From positions 5,642,001 through 5,706,000 of the forward strand of contig OZ176056.1 in NCBI GenBank assembly GCA_964247055.1: a DNA stretch of 64,000 bases, read 5' to 3'. The position numbers and the translations under genes are program-made. The stretch is from Paragordius varius (taxonomy: Eukaryota; Nematomorpha). Positions 45,417 to 57,039 of the stretch are shown piece after piece; within the stretch, counting starts at the first letter, position 1; each line of letters opens with the position of its first letter. The notes beneath the pieces are model-generated. The model saw nothing but the letters and a program-made list of their open reading frames with translations, was not told the origin of the DNA and did not search any database.

Positions 45417-48400
45417 AAATCGAAATAAGGCGTGAGTTTTGGTAACTAACAGGCTATTTTCTAAAAAATGGAGCCGAATATAACTGTCATTTTTTCTATA
45501 TATAGTTAATACAAATAACTTTTTCAGTTTCCGGAGATACTCTTCAAATATCACAAGTCCCTAGTATCAACCACCTCTTAATCGTACTGGATACATAGAA
45601 AGGATTATAAAATATATATAGCCTCTATTTTTTCGGCAAAAATTAATTTTAGGCAAATATATATAAAAAGTAAAAATTATATTTTTTTTGTAATAATTAT
45701 ATTTTTTAATTTTTATATACCATATTATCATTGCGAATGAGAATGTAACCACAATTTAAATGTCTATTTGTTTCTGATTCTGAAAAATAAGAACCAAAAA
45801 TAGGTTTATCAATAGCAAAACAAAATATTTTTACTTTTTAATGATTAGTCATTGTAATATGCATTTCTTTTACATTAAACAGCAATGCAAATGTTTATAT
45901 GGATCTTTAAATAGGTAATATATAAAAAATATACAATTTAAGCAAGAAAAAAATTTAAAATAACATACTTATTTAGAAGTTTTATTTCTTTTTCACTTAT
46001 TACCAATTATTAAAATCACATTTAACGACATTATATGTCTGCAATAAAACTAAACCCTTTAAGAATGTGATTGCGAATAATGGATTGATAGTATTGATAG
46101 TGTTTGGTATTAATCATAGTTAAATCTAAATAGTGTTTTCTTACATATCATTTAATATAAGTTTAAATTTAATATCATTTTTGCTTATATCTTGACCAAC
46201 AATTTGGTTTAAAATTAGTTATTTTTTCGTTTGTATCATTTTACCCACAAATTTCACAATTACTAAAACCAAAACTTTTTATATTAATGCATATCAGGAT
46301 GGGAATAGTAATTATGAAAGTGCACTCCTTTACCGAGCCTGTGAATCGTTGTGTCTCGCAATGCAAGACATCGGAGTTGCTATTGATGGTGGAAAAGATT
46401 CACTTAGTATGGCTGTAAAAGCTACCTACCAGCAAACTAAGCAAGGGAAGCCTAACACCCCTCAACAAGGTTTAAATAAAATTCATTTTTATCTGTTTTA
46501 TTTGTATGATGTTTTATGTATTTCATTAAAATAATTTTAGCCAAGCCTTTTTCGTTAGTAAACTTACCTTGTTTTGGTGTTAGTACTATTTTGTTGATAA
46601 ACAATTTTGCATTTATTTGAAGTTTAAATTTGAAATGATTTATATTTTTTGTAGTTTTTGTGCGGTATGTGATAATGATTTTCTTTTCCATCATTTTTCA
46701 GTTTACCATTTACAATTCAAATTCACCCTAAAATGGGATAATATAACTCATCATTAATGAAATATATTTTTACGACATAGTTTATTATTTTTTCAGCAAA
46801 AATATATAATGAAGGTAATTTTTAATCTTAATAAACACAACCTATTTTAGAATTATTTTGGATTGTTCGAGGGTGATTGAATTGTTTTTGCCAATTTAAA
46901 TATCTTATTCTAAATAATTTTTTCTTATATATATATAAAATCATATCTTTGTGCAAAACCTGAGATACATCTTAATTCTTTAATTTAAACATGTTGTTTT
47001 ATAAAACTTATACAGCGCTTTTAATAAATTACTTTGGATTATAAAATTTTTCGTAAGTAACATTTCTCCACATATATTTTGGCAAAATAATTATATCATT
47101 ATCCCACAAAAGTAAAGTTAGGCCCTTACAGTTTTTTTATGTACAGTTAAAGGTTGTTGTTTTATTATTTATATTTTTTAATTTAGCATAAAAATAATTA
47201 AAATTCAAAAATTAAGTTGTCCTTGTCTTTATATCTTTGTGTATATTTTATTAAATTAATTAGCTATCACAACTGAGTACTGTATATTATTAGCAAAAAG
47301 TATCAGAGTTAATGGTTTAAAATCAAAAAAACCTATATTTTTTAAAAGAATTTGTTTTTTGTTTTAGAAAAGAATTGTTCGACAATAGTAAAGTCACCCG
47401 GCTCTGTCGTAATCTCTATGTATGCCCCTGTTCCAGATATTTCCTATCAAATAACGCCCGGTTTAAAACCTCTTTCATACCTAAATAAAAATGGTATATT
47501 TTATATTTTATTTGTTCTAGCTTTTATATATTTAAATGAAATTTAAACTACTATCGTGTAAATCAGGGATATCCAAAACAAATGGCTTCGGGCCTGCCGA
47601 ATTTTATGCAGATGTGGGCAATAATTTATAATATTATTATGATTTTAACCTGACACTGTAAAATGCAACCCAATATAACAATTTTTTTACTTGTTATAAA
47701 TTATATCGATTTATTTAGAAATTTTGTTTAAGAAATATCAATTTTAAGTTTTTGCGAGCATATTTTTGCAAATTATGGACTTCCAAATTTTTTGCACGCC
47801 GCACATAACGTCTTGAATGGAAATCCCTGGTCAAAAATCAATATTGTATAAAATATTATGAATTATAATATATTACACTAAAAGTTTTTGAAAAGAAGAA
47901 AAAAGTTTTTACTTAAATTATTATCTAAGTACATGTTAATAACCATTTAATTTAAATTCGTTCGATATTCATTCCAATTTAATTCTGCTCGAACTTTTTT
48001 AATAAGAATCAAAAATTAATTTATTTTTTTAGAAAAATTGAGTTCTTACATTACATTTTTGAATTTTTAGCTCTCTCCGTTTTTACAAAAATAAATATAT
48101 ATATTATGGTTAATTATACCATATAAACTTCATATTCACCCTAAAATAAATTATGTATTAATGAGTTATATTAGCATGAAAACACTAATTTATTATTAGG
48201 GTGAATTAAAATTGTTCAAGGGTGTATGAATTGTAAATGGTATATTTAAAACTTAAATGTGTTAATAATTTTTGTTTAATTTTCATATGGTAACCCGAAA
48301 AAATTTGGACGTTGCATAAGAAAACTAAACTTTAAAACTATGATAGATTTATAACTTATAGAAAATGCAAAAATTCATATGAGCTTTTTAAATGCAAAAA

Positions 48401-51400
48401 ATTCAACCAATAATACTTTGTCAGGACGTATTAAACCAGTTTTGTGTAATGGAAAACTAAAGTTTATAATTAGTGAAAAAGTAACAATGTTATTTAATCC
48501 ATATATTTTTCCATTTGCTCCATTGAACGGATCAAAAACATATAAATTGTTAATCTGTAATAACTAAGGGTTTTTCGACACTAGCTAAAAAAATCATTTT
48601 TAAACATATTATAATTGACATTTTGAAATATTTTTATTTTGAAGATTTTTATATTGTTTTATTATATATCTTCTTTTAATGTAAAATTAAATGTTTTTAC
48701 GAAATTTTCTATAAAAACAACTGTCGCTTAATATCGGTTAATTAAGATTTGTAACACGACCTCTATATTTTATCGATTCTGATAATTGGAGAGTTTTTTT
48801 ATCCAAAAATTTTAATTGGAAAAACTTTAATATTTGGTAAACTTATATATATATGATTTATTTTATATAATTTTATTCCCTCAATATAAACCATTAATTA
48901 TATGTTATGTAGATTATATAGTTTGGATACCTTTTAATCAACCACGCAAGAATGGGATAACTCCCAAAATTTTAACTCGATTAGGCGGAAGCGCATTTTA
49001 TCAATCTTACGGGTTGGCCTTTAATGCTAAATCCAAAACTTATTTAGAACACAATTTGAAGCACACCGTTGAGCTTAGTGGTTAGTGTTTTATTTTACAT
49101 GCTTTTTTCAATATTCTTTAATTGAAATATTTTATTATCCGTACTTTTGTTTTTTTTCATCAGAATATCTGGAATGCCCTGATATGGAATATCCTAAAGA
49201 TTTTGCCGCCATTTTCAATCGTGTTCAAGATGTATTGAAAGGTTTTTTTTCTACACACACATTCTATGAAGAAAAAAATTTTTTTTTTGTTTGAAAAAGT
49301 AAATATGCCCTTTTGCGTAGCATCATAAAGGCTTAAAGCTACGAATAAAAAATTACCCTCCCTTATATTATTTTAATATAAGTGGTACTTACGAAAAAGA
49401 TTATCTTGTCTCAAGGGCTATGCCTACATTAATAAATCAATCAAAAATCCATAAATATTAAGGCGATAAAAAATCGTTATTAAATTTGCGGTTTGAATAT
49501 CACTCATTTGAATTATGTTTTTTAAAACCGAATACAAATCTTTTTTTTTCCTACAATAGAACACCCAAATCTTATCAGAGCCTCACATGATATCAGTGAT
49601 GGTGGTTTAATTGGCGCATTGTTGGAAATGGTTTTTGGTGCGGAACATTGTTTAAATCAGGTTGAAATCACTATTCCTTTGCAGAATGCCACGACATACG
49701 GTAAAAATAATAAAAAAAAATTTTTTTAGAACTTCTCACTAATAAAGATGAATGCATATAATGTGATCCTTTATATAAACTGAAACTTTTCCCCTTAAAA
49801 TGAATTTTTAAAGGAATTATTTCATTGCCTCTTTATCATTATACCTTTTTCCGATCATAAAATAAACCTCTGTTTTTAAGATTTATATTCTTTTTAAGTT
49901 TAGTTAATTTTCGCACAAATGTATGAGTTTTAAAAACAAAAAATCATAGAAAAATATATCCCCTTAGGGCTCTTAGTTAAAACTATTTAAATATAAACTA
50001 TATTGAGGCTAGCTACTGTATTTATACGTTAAGGCATTTCAAAACATACTAAAAAATAAAAAAAAACGTATAAATTTTGATTACGTCCATATAATTTTGA
50101 GAAAACTTTGATGCATATAACAATTATCAATTAGATTCAATCATATCCTTTTTGTTTGCCGAGGAGCTGGGATTACTTGTACAAATTAGAGAATTGGATT
50201 TTCCCCTTTTAACCCAATATTTTGAACCTGATTACCAAATTTTTCGGATTGCTGAGTTACATTATTATAGTTTGACTGATATAAAAACTTGTTATGACCA
50301 CAGTTTGGGAATTAGAAAAATATTCGCACCAAACCATTGGGAAGTGTTAAAGCAACGCCTTTTAAGCCCCCAAAGTAGCAATGATACAAACTATGCCAAT
50401 ATTAACTTGGGTTCAAAAGTTAGTTTGTATTTTATTACTTTTTATATTGTTTAGAGATAAAAATAAAATGTAAATCATTAATTTAATTAAAAACCCATTT
50501 TTTGTTTGAAAAAATTAATCTGAGCTAATTATATAAAGATTCTTAATTTTAAATTAATCCTTTTAAAATTTATTCTATAATGATATTTAAATGTTTTATT
50601 ATAATAATTTTATTTATTTTAAAGATATCTATCACTATTCCATGTGAATTAAATGATGAAAATATTTTTGGACCTTTGCCAGAGGAATTAAGGCATTTCA
50701 CAATTTATGAACAATTTGTTACCGAATTGTTATGTGTGTGGGAAGCTACTTCTTATCAATTGGAGCGAATCCAAATCCCAGGTTTAATTGCTGAAAAAAA
50801 ATTAATATCTCTATTTTTATATCTTTTTTACCATTTTTATTTTTTTTATTAATTTTCCCCAATTTCGGCAATGAACTAACAGGATTCATTCAAATATAGT
50901 TTTACACTCCTATGTTTAAAATCTAATAAAATATTTTTTGTTACCCATATATATTGCCAATGCACACCCGTCAGATTTTTCGATTCATAGTGACACTCCT
51001 GATAAAAATTTGAATTGTTTAAAGAGCCAAGTTTTGTTTAAATTATGGAAAGAAAAATATTTTTGTTGTACAAAAATTGTGATAATTTTATTCTAATTGC
51101 CTAGTATTCCAATTATTTTCAATATATATTTTTTAACGGAGCCAATTGGATGGTTGACCTAAATTTTCTTAAGGTTTTTAGTTATAGATTTGTTGTAAGC
51201 ATGTCTGCATTTAGAGGCGGTCAATCCGTTATCATACATTTTGAATGGTAAAAAAACTTAGCGCAGTTTTATAATATTACCACTATATGTGTATAGTTAA
51301 AATAATTTATTTAAAATGCGTGACAATATAAATTTTCCATAAATTTATATATTTGATTTATAGGGGGAACAGAGTTTGCCAAAAAAGAATTTCAATATAA

Positions 51401-54400
51401 TTTACTACATTTTTTGTATCGTCAAACCTTGTCGGCGCGACACTCAAATGATAATAGATACTGTTGTGGGAAAAAAACGCGAGATCTCAGAAATAATATC
51501 GATTATCATTCCAGCGTCAATTTGAAAGCTCTAAATCAACATATCCTTAATTATCGAATATTAGGGCAGAAAACACCACCTATTAATCTTAATTTGACAG
51601 GTTTAAAGATTAGTTTTTGTTTCTCAAAACCCAAATATTTATATGATAAACAGATCATTCTTACCATATATATCTTTTCCAATCAAATAAGCAATCATTA
51701 GAAAATGCATATTTAATCAAACGAAATTATTTTAGTCAATCGAAACATTTTCCCATTCAAATTTAAACATTTACATATCAAAACAAAATGTAATATAAAA
51801 ATTACTTGTAATTATTATTCGGGATACCTTAATCTTATCAAATCATATTATTTTTAAGTGAATCCATTTACACCCGTAATTAAATCTTAAACATTTCATA
51901 ATCAACATGCCAATTTTCCATAAAACTTTCAATATGCTCTAAAAATAATTTCGGTTATGATTATTTATATCTTGGCCTAGTTTATATTTTTTAAAATATC
52001 ATAAAATTGATTGGCTAAAATGCTTTTTTGACCGGAAAATGATATATTTTTTACAATCTTGTAACGTTTTCTCATTTATATGTAGGTCATTAGTTAGTTA
52101 TTGTTGAAAAAAATATATCTTCTGGGAAAAATTTGTAAATTTTTTTATATTTCAAAAAAGATATTATGTTATTGGAATACACCTGTGAATTCAATCCGTA
52201 AAAATTATTCTATTTTTACAGCAATCGATTTTTTATTTGATTTCTAGTTATTCGCGTGGCCCTTATACGTGAAGAAGGAACCAATGGTGATAAAGAGTTG
52301 GCATCAGCCCTTTATTTGGCAGGTTTTGAGGTTTGGGATTTCACAATGACAGATCTTTTAACGGGGTTTGTTTTACCTTAAATTAAAAAATGTAAAATTA
52401 TAAAGGAGATAAAACAAAAAAGCTAAAACTTTTTTAACCGCTAGATTTTTTCCAATTTTTTAAAATTGTACTAAACAATATATATTTTTAGTGAGTCTGT
52501 TAATTTACATCTCTATCCTTCGTTTGAATATTGCAAACAATAGATTAAATACTAAGGTTTAAAAATATATATTGTTTTTTTGATTAAATTTTCTGATTTT
52601 TAGTTTAAAGTACTCTTTTTCGTCAATTATTGATGTATTTACTAATTCTATATTCAAATTTTTTTTGTATCTGTTTTATACTGATTTAATTGATAATTGC
52701 AGTTATTTACCATTTAACATTGTAGATTGTTACCAAATAAAACAAAATGCAACTCATTATAACTTGCGTTTATTAAATATTTTTTGTTGATTTAACATTA
52801 ATAAAATTAATATTTATATTTTTGATTTGAAATTTTTACCGTTAAATTCAAAAAAACAGTCATGTATGCATTTTTTTATAATAAAAAACTTTTTACCTTT
52901 TTATTTATTAAATCCAAAACAGAAATTTCAAACTAAATCCCAATGAGTTTCGTGGACTTGTCTTCCCTGGTGGTTTTAGTTATGGTGATGTGTTAGGATC
53001 TGCCAAAGGTAATCGCATATTATCAATGAGACACGCACACTTTTTTATGCATAAACCACATTTTTTTATCCTTGATTTTCATAGTTTACAAATGTGATAA
53101 AATGAATAAGTTAGTATATAATATAACATCTTTATATTTTTGGTATAGTAACCTACAAATTTTATTTTTGGAATCAAAATATGGTTTTTTTTACAAAAAA
53201 AAGTATTTTCGTCCCATTAAGTAAAAATTTAAATTATATGGATAAAACGAAAAAAATATAACGACAAATATTTTTTTTAAAGATAACCATACTCTTTAAA
53301 TTTTTATTTCTTTAAACGCAAAGTATAAAATAGAGATGTTCGGTAACACAATCAATTATGTAGTATTTTACGATTGTATTTAAATAATTTATATAGTATT
53401 TAAGGTTAAAAAAAGTATGATAACAAGTAAAAATTTAAATTAATCGGACAAGGCGTAAAAATATACCGACAGATATTTTTTTAAAAAGGTAACCAAACTT
53501 TTTAAATTTTTATTTCTTTAAAAATAACTGATCGTTTTCATCTGCAAAAAGCATAATTAATTATGTATTTACGATTGTATTTAAATAATTTTTATAGCAT
53601 AAATTAACAAAAGTATGGTTATTGAAAAAAATTGTCTTTACATTTGTACGTTTTGTCCGAATAATTTCAATTTTTACTTTTTTATATTTTGGTTTTAATA
53701 TAATTTTACTGTTAAAAAAATTAGTTGTGATGTATAAATGAATAATTTAAATAAATCACCAAAGGTTGGTCAGCTACCATTGAACACAACCCTGAGATAA
53801 GAAAACAATTTTGGACATTTTTCCGGACAAAATCAACTTTTAGTCTTGGGATTTGCAATGGGTGTCAATTGTTGGCTCGTTTAGGATGGCTTAATAGCAA
53901 CGATAATGAATGCAATGACCTATTATCTCCCAAATTAGAATATGGTTATAATTTATAAACATAGAGCTATTAAATATTTATATTTAGTTAATCACGTTTA
54001 TAAAAAAAAGATTGAAGTGGGGGACTCTTTTACAAATAATGATATCCTACACCTTTAAATATCTCATTTTGAATTATAACTTATTCAGGTGAATTTAAAG
54101 TGAAAGATGCGACCAATAATAATTGCAAAATAAAGCCAAAACTATTAATTTGACGATCTTGTCCAATCTATAAAGATCCGCCGTGACAATTTAAAATATG
54201 GATTGTATTAGAAACTATTATGGTTTTTGTCAATTATTTATTCGGTATTAGGTGCTAATTAACAAAATGCATTTAGATTTTGTAAATTCGGTTTTTTGAA
54301 TTATTTTATCGCAAAAAATGGTTTCGATTGCATTGTTTATATATGATTAATTTTAAAGTTGATATAGCATAAAAGATATTTTTTCAGATATTCTGCCTAA

Positions 54401-55510
54401 ACACAACATATTATATGAACATTTGATTTAAAAGTGAAAATAAATTTGCATATTTTAAGTTCCCTTTTTTCATATTTTAAGCACTTTTTAAAATGCTATA
54501 TTTCCGAATTTTAATTGTAAAAATCAATTTAAGATGTAGTAGATTTTTTATCAATCATGATAAATTAATAATTTGATTCTCATATAATTTATCTAATTGT
54601 ATATCCTAAATTTTCGATACATGGTAGTATCTTTTAAATGGATTAAAAAACACAAGAAAATAATGATGATAATGTATTGAAAATTTTGGATATAGTTCAA
54701 TTTAATAAATTAAAGTTATTATTTTAACAAAAAATAATGATAATTTTGGTTTTTTTGTATACTTTGCGTATTAATTTAAAATAAGTCTTTAAAATTAAAA
54801 ATAAAATTCATATATAGCTTGCCAGATTTCTTCATGAAAAGGAAATTAAAAATTTTTTAAAAATACATGTAAATTTTCCACTTTTTTTGAAATACAAAGA
54901 TGATTTATTAAATTTTATGAGCTAACTAATTGATGATTTGAAAAATTAATTATTTATATTTAATATAATTAATTTTTAGGCTTTTATATAAGAGTTATTG
55001 CTTTTAATTTTATGGCCACAAAATATTCGTTCATTATAGATGTCACACTTGAACACAATGATTCTGGGCGATTTGAAAGTCGATGGGTTACACTTTCTAT
55101 ACCACCCAAAAAACAGGAAAACTCAAATGAATCCAATATATTTACACGAGGAATGGAAGGATCTATTTTAGGATGCTGGGTCGCACACGGCGAAGGTATA
55201 AATTAAAAAGAAATTCTACTATTTTCATATTTGCCACATTTGACAATTTAGAGGCTTCTTAGGATCAATCGTTTTGCATTTTTTATTGTAATATATCTTT
55301 GTTTGAATTATCCAGTATAAAATATAATTAAATTTATATTGATTACTTAAATATATGTATATATATATATATATAAAGTAAGATAATGGTATAAAACTTT
55401 AATTTATTATTAAAAATATTTAAATCTCATAAATTGCATTATCTATGGGTGAATTGTGATCAAAATATAAAGGTTTTGAATTTATGTTAATAATTTATTA
55501 AAATCAACTT

Positions 55511-55541
<31 letters not shown>

Positions 55542-56671
55542 TATCATATTATGATTACTCCATTTATAAGCAGTTGAGTCATTATTTATGACGGTCATTA
55601 AATTTTATAAGTTTTATAATTGTACTGATTATTATATTACAAATTCCATAAAAACGAAACATTATCATATAGTTTTTAGGTACAAATTTGTTTAGTATTT
55701 GATTTAACATGTAATAGGGAAATTTGAAATTAAACTACGAAATCAAAACTCACAAGAAATTCCAAATTTATTGAGGGAACTCGTAAATCTACGGAGTCCT
55801 ATCCGTTACGTAGATTTTAGGCATCAAGAAACCGTTGCTTATCCAGCAAATCCAAATGGTATGACTCCCCCCCATTAACATTCGTTTTGTTTTATGATTT
55901 TGATTCGGTATTTAAAGACGTTTTTAAAAATGTTATATTTATTAAACTCCCTCTATAATTGATTTCTAATTAATATTAAGCAATCCCTATAAACTAATTT
56001 TCTGAACTTTTCCGATTATATAAAGCCCTATGTTTAAATTTTAAACGTTTAAAGTTGAAATCAAGAGATAAAATGAATAAGCCTTAAAAATGACTTACTT
56101 TTTTAAACATGTTTATGTTACGTATCATTTCGGGTGGTTGCAAAATAAAAATTAATATTAAATTGGTAACAGACTTAATTATATATATTTCAATTGTTCT
56201 TTAAAGTTAAAATTATATTTAATAATATCTTGAAAAAATATGTTGTCTTTATAAAAGAAAAATATGGTCACACTTTACTTTTTACCTTTCATCTTTTTAA
56301 TTTCACTAATTTATGGAAATTTTTTTTATTGAAAAAGGCATGAAACGGATAACACATCTATTATATTTTTTCCAATTGTTATCTATGTTAAGTTAAAATT
56401 TATCAAAATTAAAAAGTTTCTATCAAGCTTATGAAAAATTTCACGTAACCTTTTATTTTTAGGTTCATTATATGGTGTTGCCGCTATGTGTTCACCGTGT
56501 GGACGTCACATGGGTATTATGCCGCATCCTGAACGAAGCGTTATGTTTTGGCAATGGCCTTACTTACCCTCCAAGTTTGAGGCTTGGACAAAAGCAAATG
56601 CCATTTATATGTCTCCTTGGATGAAATTATTTACCAATGCTTATGATTGGTGTCGAAATATCAATGAATGA
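27907..56671 (+). CDS. PFAS: Phosphoribosylformylglycinamidine synthase (FGAM synthase), 34 exons, first exon missing
   Basis: Cytosolic enzyme converting FGAR, glutamine and ATP to FGAM, glutamate and ADP in de novo purine synthesis. Exons: 27907-28013, 28037-28114, 28138-28262, 28288-28395, 28456-28539, 31067-31175, 31513-31653, 32459-32625, 33321-33449, 38145-38495, 38830-38922, 39462-39528, 39961-40205, 40999-41160, 41519-41718, 42120-42416, 42806-42932, 44335-44433, 45252-45352, 46298-46469, 47368-47493, 48362-48556, 48913-49080, 49164-49241, 49560-49700, 50135-50418, 50625-50781, 51364-51600, 52248-52365, 52923-53008, 53765-53944, 54980-55195, 55718-55858, 56463-56671. All introns are GT-AG and every junction preserves frame, with no internal stop: 1,766 codons including the stop. 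The eukaryotic/proteobacterial large PurL has about 1,300-1,350 residues. The domain order is complete: N-terminal domain, two FGAM-synthase halves, C-terminal glutaminase. The start codon was not found; 27907 is only the first supported codon and the true exon boundary may be slightly different. The animal symbol is PFAS; the Drosophila orthologue is Ade2. Confidence 0.97.
28925..29030 (-). repeat. Possible tRNA-derived SINE head
   Basis: A GC-rich island in A+T-rich DNA. On the minus strand GGTGTAGTCGGTTAATAC resembles a tRNA D-arm / A box, and GGGTTGCGGTGA, about 45 nt further on, loosely resembles a B box. CCACCTGGAGGTGG forms a strong hairpin. It does not fold into a clean tRNA by eye. 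Confidence 0.3.
29040..30340 (+). mobile_element. Decayed LINE (APE-type ORF2, RT and C-terminal parts)
   Basis: Reverse transcriptase motifs on the plus strand: [40 protein letters not shown] and the catalytic [10 protein letters not shown]. The C-terminal [17 protein letters not shown] and [14 protein letters not shown] follow near 30170-30290. Stops and frame changes occur throughout, and the endonuclease domain is missing, so it is a 5'-truncated dead copy. The same 3' region is present at 34140-34420. Confidence 0.75.
30799..31052. mobile_element. TA-flanked MITE family B, copy 1
   Basis: Inverted termini related to CATTTACAATTCAAATTCA, with TTCAAATTCACCCT repeated two or three times inside each end. 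The outermost dinucleotide is TA at both ends, as for Tc1/mariner-type insertion. Other copies: 40701-40974, 46704-46895 and 48117-48242. It ends 14 nt upstream of a PFAS exon. Confidence 0.75.
31699..31856. mobile_element. Short foldback MITE in PFAS intron 7
   Basis: About 158 bp with inverted ends of roughly 40 nt, left GGTTGGTTATTTCACACT and right AGTGTGAAATAAGCAACC, continuing with imperfect GGGCAATT pairing. The flanking dinucleotide is TA on both sides, suggesting a mariner-like MITE. Confidence 0.65.
32626..33320 (+). other. PFAS intron 8, no feature seen
   Basis: About 700 nt of A+T-rich sequence between the exons encoding [11 protein letters not shown] and the GAATGIGGR stretch. 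No repeat or frame of note. Confidence 0.6.
33640..33909. mobile_element. hAT-like MITE in PFAS intron 9
   Basis: 270 bp. Begins CTGGATGTTCAAC and ends GTGTTATCCACCCCTG, with the shared GCGGGCCGCACATAA subterminal motif. Flanks CTTTAGGA (33632-33639) and CTTTAGAA (33910-33917) form an 8-bp duplication with one mismatch. Confidence 0.7.
34140..34420 (-). mobile_element. LINE 3' fragment, same family as 29040-30340
   Basis: On the minus strand: [11 protein letters not shown] (the GHI-R motif region), then a stretch alignable with the plus-strand LINE end, including [23 protein letters not shown] and VSHYT beside [24 protein letters not shown] and ASHYT. It lies antisense in PFAS intron 9 and is broken. 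Confidence 0.6.
34906..36005. mobile_element. Second CACT-ended element nested in the foldback arm
   Basis: 1.1 kb, beginning CACTTGGCAAATTTTA and ending AAATTTGTTGTCCAGTG, an imperfect inverted pair of about 15 nt. It is flanked on both sides by TTA. Removing it with one TTA restores GTTATTATTATTTAAG, matching GTTATTATTATTTGAG in the other arm. No transposase frame recognised. Confidence 0.75.
36181..37189. other. Centre of the foldback element, unassigned
   Basis: About 1 kb between the inverted arms. A 90-codon frame on the minus strand (36455-36727) and a GC-richer patch near 36400-36460 are the only non-A+T features. Neither resembles a transposase I know. Confidence 0.35.
40318..40500 (+). 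repeat. Probable tRNA-derived SINE in PFAS intron 13
   Basis: TAGTAAGTAGGGCGCTGGAC resembles a tRNA D-arm to anticodon stem, and AAGTTAAAACCC a degraded B box about 45 nt later, followed by an unrelated body. A short block, CATCATCACTGTC, is also present in the LINE fragment near 34230, so part of the body may be LINE-derived. Confidence 0.35.
40701..40974. mobile_element. TA-flanked MITE family B, copy 2
   Basis: Left end ACATTTACAATTCAAATTTA, right end GAATTTGAACTGTAAACGG. Internal blocks match the 30799 copy (AATAAACTATGCC, AATGAGTTATATTAG). Ends 24 nt before the PFAS exon at 40999. Confidence 0.75.
43490..43800. mobile_element. Inverted-repeat MITE family C, copy 1
   Basis: Left arm ACGGACAAAACGTTAAAATA, right arm related to TATTTTTACATTTTGTCCGT; the middle holds ATACAATCAAATACATAT. 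Copies at 44870-45130 and 53215-53705. Lies in PFAS intron 17. Confidence 0.6.
44442..44478. repeat. (AT)n microsatellite
   Basis: Nearly perfect TA/AT run beginning a few nt after the PFAS donor at 44434. Similar shorter runs lie near 9405, 17942, 31980, 36197, 45390 and 55507. Confidence 0.9.
44870..45130. mobile_element. Degenerate MITE family C copy
   Basis: Shares with the 53-kb and 43-kb copies the order GCAAAGTATGGAATA, then ACAATCAAATATGTATTTTAC, then GTATGGCCGTGTTATT and TTTACGTTTTATATG. The arms are eroded. Confidence 0.45.
46704..46895. mobile_element. TA-flanked MITE family B, copy 3 (right end eroded)
   Basis: Left end CCATTTACAATTCAAATTCA is the best preserved of the family. 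The middle contains ATATAACTCATCATTAATGA, which corresponds to the inverted orientation of the other copies. Right end truncated near GGGTGATTGAATTG. Located in PFAS intron 20. Confidence 0.65.
47564..47829. mobile_element. hAT-like MITE in PFAS intron 21
   Basis: 266 bp beginning CAGGGATATCCAAAACAAAT and ending GAATGGAAATCCCTG, with GCACGCCGCACATAACGTC inside the right end. The flanking 8-mers agree only partly. Confidence 0.6.
48117..48242. mobile_element. TA-flanked MITE family B, copy 4 (short)
   Basis: 126-bp internally deleted copy: left CATATTCACCCTAAAATAAA, right GAATTGTAAATGGTA, with AATGAGTTATATTAG in the middle. Located in PFAS intron 21. Confidence 0.65.
52248..56671 (+). other. 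PFAS C-terminal glutaminase domain exons
   Basis: Six exons form the class I glutamine amidotransferase domain that supplies ammonia. Landmarks: [59 protein letters not shown] with the nucleophilic cysteine, [36 protein letters not shown] and IMPHPERS with the catalytic histidine and glutamate. The triad is intact. The stop is at 56669-56671. Confidence 0.95.
53215..53705. mobile_element. MITE family C copy with internal tandem duplication
   Basis: Inverted arms (left GGATAAAACGAAAAAAATAT, right TTTGTACGTTTTGTCCGAAT) enclose two tandem units of about 190 bp, each with CTTTAAATTTTTATTTCTTT and ACGATTGTATTTAAATAATT. Located in PFAS intron 30. Confidence 0.6.
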
Positions 56672-56756
56672 ATCACGATAACGGTGCTGATTATTAAAAT
56701 CTGCCTAACGTTTGCTCAATTTATTGTATATATGGATCATATATGGTTATGCATAT

Positions 56757-56766
56757 AATAAATAAA
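56757..56766 (+). promoter_or_regulatory. PFAS polyadenylation signals
   Basis: Two overlapping AATAAA hexamers start at 56757 and 56761, about 86 nt after the stop codon. Confidence 0.6.
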
Positions 56767-57039
56767 TGTTTATATTGTTGTTTTATGGTATATACGCCGA
56801 AATATGAATCCATTATTCTATTTTTATTTGAACTTTCGAGTAATAGGCAATGACACACATTTATATTCAAAAATATATCACATTTTTGGGTAAATCCTAG
56901 CTTGGTCTCAACATGGTTTCCCCAAAAAAACTCAAATCCTGCTTAAAGGGTTAAAAGTTTTATCTAATTTTTAGTTTGTTGCCACGAATAAGGTTCTCTA
57001 TCATCCATCTAAATAGGTTTTTTTATGAGTTTATTTGCA

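Larger units (their letters stand above)
44335..51600 (+). other. PFAS second FGAM-synthase half, exons
   Basis: Eleven exons. Landmarks: [55 protein letters not shown] (nucleotide-binding), [49 protein letters not shown] and FAEELGLLV. The exon at 48362-48556 is an insertion relative to other PFAS proteins, and 51364-51600 is enlarged. Both are open and in phase. Confidence 0.95.

Noticed and set aside
9400-55540. Several (AT)n runs as regulatory or origin sequences
   Set aside because: Simple dinucleotide repeats are expected at this base composition and have no conserved context.
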